NCBI RefSeq assembly: GCF_900176435.1
Contig: NZ_FWYE01000001.1
Span: 434,001 to 498,000 of the forward strand
Reading direction: 5' to 3'
From: Picrophilus oshimae DSM 9789
GTDB lineage: Archaea; Thermoplasmatota; Thermoplasmata; Thermoplasmatales; Thermoplasmataceae
Length of the DNA stretch: 64,000 nucleotides
Position 1 is the first letter of the stretch. Every line of letters starts with the position of its first letter. Of this stretch, positions 60,665-64,000 are shown in pieces. A model generated the notes under the pieces. The model saw only the letters and a program-made list of their open reading frames with translations, was not told the DNA's origin and made no database searches. A program made the translations under genes and the position numbers.

Positions 60665-62899
60665 ATGCAATCCGATGGTATAATACTCAGGGTTGCCGAG
60701 GCTAACGCCACTGATCCTGGTATGGCCAGGGTTCGTCTCGATGAGGAATCAAGGCTTGCACTTGATGTTGATATAGGCGATGTGGTCTCAATAGAAAAGG
60801 TGAGGCCAACAGTGGGCAGGGTTTTCAGGGCTCGCCCCGAGGATGAGAATAAGGGTATAGTAAGAATAGACAGTGTAATGAGGAACAACTGTGGCGCTTC
60901 AATTGGTGATAAGGTCAAGGTCAAAAAGGTCTTTGTTGAGGAGGCAAAGAAGATCGTTTTAGCTCCTATAATAAGAAAGGATCAGAGGCTTCGCTTCGGT
61001 GAGGGCATTGATGACTTCGTTCAAAAGGCATTAATGAGAAGGCCAATGATAGAGCAGGATTCAATTAGCGTTCCAGGGTTGACGCTGGCAGGACACACTG
61101 GGCTTTTATTCAAGGTTGTAAAAACGATACCAAGCAAGGTTCCTGTTGAGGTATCTGAATCAACACAGATAGAAATAAGAGAGGATCCTGCATCAGAGGT
61201 TCTTGAGGAGGTAACAAGGGTAAGCTACGAGGATATCGGTGGTCTCTCGGACCAGCTTGGAAGGATACGCGAGATCATAGAGCTGCCATTAAAGCATCCA
61301 GAGCTCTTTGAAAGGCTTGGAATAACGCCGCCAAAGGGTGTCCTTCTCAGCGGGCCTCCTGGAACAGGCAAAACATTGATAGCAAAGGCCGTTGCAAACG
61401 AGAGCGGTGCAAACTTCTATGCAATAAACGGTCCAGAGATAATGAGCAAATACTACGGCCAGAGCGAGCAGAAGCTCCGTGAGATCTTCCAGAAGGCAGA
61501 GGAGTCTGAGCCATCAATAATATTCATCGATGAGATAGACTCAATAGCACCCAAAAGAGAGGATGTTCAGGGTGAGGTCGAGAGAAGGGTTGTTGCGCAG
61601 TTATTAACATTGATGGATGGCCTTAAGGAAAGGGGGCACGTCATAGTAATAGGTGCCACAAACCGTATAGATGCCGTTGATCCGGCCCTCAGGAGGCCTG
61701 GCAGGTTCGACAGGGAGATAACCATAGGCGTTCCTGACAAGAAGGGCAGAAAGGAGATACTTGCAATACACACCAGGGGTATGCCGCTTGGCATGACCGA
61801 TGATGAAAAGGAGAACTTTCTGGAAAAGATAGCAGATCTCACATATGGCTTTGTTGGTGCCGATCTTGCAGCATTAACAAGGGAATCTGCAATGAACGCA
61901 TTAAGAAGGTATCTCCCGGAAATAGATCTTGACAAGCCGATACCAACAGAGGTTCTTGAAAAGATGGTTGTAACAGAGCAGGACTTCATGGAGGCACTAA
62001 AAACAATAGAGCCCAGCAGTCTAAGGGAGGTTACCGTGGAGGTTCCAAACGTTAAATGGGACGATATCGGTGGTCTCGAGAACGTTAAGTCTGAGCTAAG
62101 GGAGGCTGTTGAATTACCATTATTAAATCCTGATGTCTTTAAGAGGCTTGGCATCCGTGCACCAAAGGGCTTTCTATTATATGGACCCCCTGGAACGGGC
62201 AAGACGCTCCTTGCAAAGGCTGTTGCAAACGAGAGCAATGCCAATTTCATATCAATAAAGGGGCCTGAGGTGCTAAGCAAGTGGGTCGGAGAGAGTGAAA
62301 AGGCCGTCAGGGAGATATTCAAAAAGGCAAAGCAGGTTGCGCCATCTATAGTATTCCTTGATGAAATAGATTCAATAGCCCCAAGACGCGGTGCATCCAT
62401 GGATTCAGGCGTAACAGAAAGAATAGTTAACCAGCTCTTAACATCCCTTGACGGCATAGAGGTATTAAACGGTGTCGTCGTTATAGCAGCAACCAACAGG
62501 CCAGACATAATAGATCCAGCGCTTCTAAGGGCAGGTCGTTTCGATAAAATAATGTACATACCACCACCGGATGAAGAGGGAAGATACAAGATACTTCAGG
62601 TGCACACAAAGAACATGCCACTGGCACCGGACGTCGATCTTCGCGAACTTGCAAAGAAGACCGATGGCTTTGTCGGTGCTGATATAGAAAACCTATGCAG
62701 GGAGGCTGGCATGATGGCATACAGGTCAAATCCAGATGCAACAGAGGTTACGCAGAATGACTTCCTAAACGCATTAAAGACGATAAGACCATCAGTTGAC
62801 GAAAGCGTAATAAAATTCTATAATGACCTTGCAAAGAGCATGGGCCGCGATATAATCGAAAGGAAGAAATCCGTGGAGGATCTCGGTTTATATCAATAA
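60665..62899 (+). CDS. vat: VCP-like AAA ATPase VAT (CDC48 family)
   Basis: A 744-residue unfoldase that extracts and threads proteins to the 20S proteasome. Order: N domain (double-psi barrel plus beta-clam, about 1-185), D1 with Walker A GPPGTGKT (K236) and Walker [16 protein letters not shown]2 with GPPGTGKT (K513) and [14 protein letters not shown]. Both rings look catalytically complete, with arginine fingers in RRPGRFDRE and RAGRFDK. The gene is monocistronic. Confidence 0.96.
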   Translation: MQSDGIILRVAEANATDPGMARVRLDEESRLALDVDIGDVVSIEKVRPTVGRVFRARPEDENKGIVRIDSVMRNNCGASIGDKVKVKKVFVEEAKKIVLAPIIRKDQRLRFGEGIDDFVQKALMRRPMIEQDSISVPGLTLAGHTGLLFKVVKTIPSKVPVEVSESTQIEIREDPASEVLEEVTRVSYEDIGGLSDQLGRIREIIELPLKHPELFERLGITPPKGVLLSGPPGTGKTLIAKAVANESGANFYAINGPEIMSKYYGQSEQKLREIFQKAEESEPSIIFIDEIDSIAPKREDVQGEVERRVVAQLLTLMDGLKERGHVIVIGATNRIDAVDPALRRPGRFDREITIGVPDKKGRKEILAIHTRGMPLGMTDDEKENFLEKIADLTYGFVGADLAALTRESAMNALRRYLPEIDLDKPIPTEVLEKMVVTEQDFMEALKTIEPSSLREVTVEVPNVKWDDIGGLENVKSELREAVELPLLNPDVFKRLGIRAPKGFLLYGPPGTGKTLLAKAVANESNANFISIKGPEVLSKWVGESEKAVREIFKKAKQVAPSIVFLDEIDSIAPRRGASMDSGVTERIVNQLLTSLDGIEVLNGVVVIAATNRPDIIDPALLRAGRFDKIMYIPPPDEEGRYKILQVHTKNMPLAPDVDLRELAKKTDGFVGADIENLCREAGMMAYRSNPDATEVTQNDFLNALKTIRPSVDESVIKFYNDLAKSMGRDIIERKKSVEDLGLYQ

Positions 62900-62953
62900 A
62901 TTTTTTAATGCACCTAAAACAATTGTTTTATATTTTATAAATATTATTTATTA

Positions 62954-63169
62954 ATGGAGGAATACACATATAAAGGCTCATTAAAAAAGGTCTTCGATTT
63001 TATAAGAGAAAGAAAGGTAACAACACTATGCGAGATTATTGAAAACACAAATCTGTCCAAGAGGACTGTTCTCTATGCAATAAAAAAGCTTGAGGCAATG
63101 GATTTAGTATATATTAGTATATGTTTAAATGATGCCAGGCGCAGGTATTATTGTATAAACATTGCATGA
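62954..63169 (+). CDS. small winged-helix DNA-binding protein
   Basis: A 71-residue protein that is little more than a winged helix: VFDFIRERKVTTLCEIIENTNLSKRTVLYAIKKLEAMDLVYISI, followed by a short wing DARRRYYC. It lacks a ligand domain. It is monocistronic, between vat and tgtA on the same strand, with a TATA-like tatattttataaat before it. The target is unknown. Confidence 0.75.
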   Translation: MEEYTYKGSLKKVFDFIRERKVTTLCEIIENTNLSKRTVLYAIKKLEAMDLVYISICLNDARRRYYCINIA

Positions 63170-63198
63170 TTTTATATATTATATAAAAATCGCACTCC

Positions 63199-64000
63199 AT
63201 GGAGATACTTTTCAGGGAAAATCTTGCAAGGATAGCCAGGTTTAAAACCCCGCATGGTGAGATAGAAACACCGACGGTTATGCCGGTTATCAATCCAAAT
63301 CTTAACTTTCTGGATGAATCAACATTAAGATCATATGGTGTTCAGGCCGTTATAACGAACAGCTATATTATAAAGAGAAATCAAAGGTTAAATGAGGATG
63401 CATTAAGACATGGTCTGCACTCATTGATAAAATTCAGCGGTCCAATAATGACAGACTCGGGAACATTTCAGAGCCACGTGTACGGCGATATAGAGTATTC
63501 AAATAAGGAAATAGTCGATTTCCAGAAGGCCATAGGCAGTGATATAATAACAATACTTGATGTTTTCACCGAACCTGATGAAAGTTATAATTCCGCCAGG
63601 TCAAAGGTCATTGAAACGTATAAAAGACTTAAGGAAATAGATTTTGAGGATAAAATTATAGCCGGGCCGGTGCAGGGATCAATATACCCGGATCTAAGGA
63701 GGCTGTCCGCATATCTAATGTCTGATGCATCATATCTGCCCATAGGCGGGGTCGTTCCACTTCTTGAGTCATACAGGTACAGCGACCTTGTAAAAATAAT
63801 ATTTAATTCAAAGGTTTCATCTGATTTTTCAAGGCCGGTGCACCTCTTTGGAGGCGGCCATCCCATGTTCTTTGCCTTTGCGGTGATGCTTGGAGTTGAT
63901 CTCTTCGATTCCGCATCATATATAAAATACGCAAAGGACAACAGGCTTTTATACAGTGAGGGCACAAGGGCGTTAAATGATATAAGGGAGTTTCCTGAAT
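63199..64000 (+). CDS. tgtA: archaeosine tRNA-guanine transglycosylase, 5' part
   Basis: 267 codons from ATG 63199 to the window edge, where the frame is still open. It begins MEILFRENLARIARFKTPHG, and contains PTVMPVINPN, the catalytic nucleophile aspartate in MTDSGTFQ, and the PVQGSIYPDLR and GGVVPL segments. The enzyme swaps guanine at position 15 of tRNA for preQ0 on the way to archaeosine. The C-terminal zinc site and PUA domain would lie beyond the window. A tatataaaa stretch at 63180-63188 serves as a close-set promoter. Confidence 0.92.
   Translation, partial: MEILFRENLARIARFKTPHGEIETPTVMPVINPNLNFLDESTLRSYGVQAVITNSYIIKRNQRLNEDALRHGLHSLIKFSGPIMTDSGTFQSHVYGDIEYSNKEIVDFQKAIGSDIITILDVFTEPDESYNSARSKVIETYKRLKEIDFEDKIIAGPVQGSIYPDLRRLSAYLMSDASYLPIGGVVPLLESYRYSDLVKIIFNSKVSSDFSRPVHLFGGGHPMFFAFAVMLGVDLFDSASYIKYAKDNRLLYSEGTRALNDIREFPE

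Overview
The window is AT-rich archaeal chromosome, almost certainly from Picrophilus (Thermoplasmatales; P. torridus or a very close relative). This is inferred from gene content: an A-type ATP synthase operon whose catalytic subunit carries an intein in its P-loop, a Thermoplasma-type mevalonate pathway (2-phosphoglycerate-kinase-like mevalonate-3-phosphate 5-kinase, decarboxylase, isopentenyl phosphate kinase, type 2 IPP isomerase), a gluconate dehydratase, a DoxD/DoxA pair, the VCP-like ATPase VAT, DNA polymerase D, archaeosine TGT, and a 23S rRNA gene with no 16S or 5S beside it. Many starts lie about 22-27 nt downstream of a TATA-like box with no ribosome binding site, i.e. leaderless transcripts. 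I used that spacing to choose several starts.

Layout. 1-6.4 kb: tail of an electron-transfer flavoprotein alpha subunit, aminotransferase, a CoaD/ITPase fusion, a MIP18-family protein, TBP, TruD, PdxT and GcvT. gcvT sits between two copies of a ~124-bp inverted repeat. 6.8-8 kb: tRNA-Ala and a cluster of very small membrane proteins. 8.2-14 kb: acyl-CoA synthetase, DoxDA, isopentenyl phosphate kinase and IPP isomerase. 14-23.8 kb: ZPR1 protein and the complete ATP synthase operon (K-E-C-F-A-B-D-[36-aa membrane ORF]-H-I). 23.8-34.9 kb: gluconate dehydratase, flavin reductase, ThiI, an Ogg2 glycosylase paired with a RecB-like nuclease, superoxide dismutase, two coupled mevalonate-pathway genes, cystathionine gamma-synthase-like enzyme plus homoserine kinase, an FAD oxidase and a secreted glycoprotein. 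35-41 kb: ABC-2 exporter, IMP dehydrogenase, PolD small subunit and PurM.

41.1-44.2 kb is the 23S rRNA gene, with processing-stem sequences that can fold into a canonical bulge-helix-bulge. 44.2-47.6 kb holds an Mrp ATPase and an overlapping HIT / PRTase-regulator / class I LysRS operon. After tRNA-Phe (47.7 kb) comes an accessory region to about 54.3 kb: a 1010-aa single-chain restriction-modification-like protein, ribbon-helix-helix proteins, GNAT proteins and a decayed tyrosine integrase, with long AT-rich gaps. 54.3-64 kb: hydantoinase/oxoprolinase A and B, a frameshifted VOC protein, an MFS transporter, small regulators, VAT, and the 5' part of tgtA, which runs off the window.

The strongest candidates for something undescribed are the symmetric inverted repeat around gcvT, the 36-aa membrane ORF translationally nested in the ATP synthase operon, and the nuclease beside Ogg2. 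No CRISPR array and no intact insertion sequence was seen.
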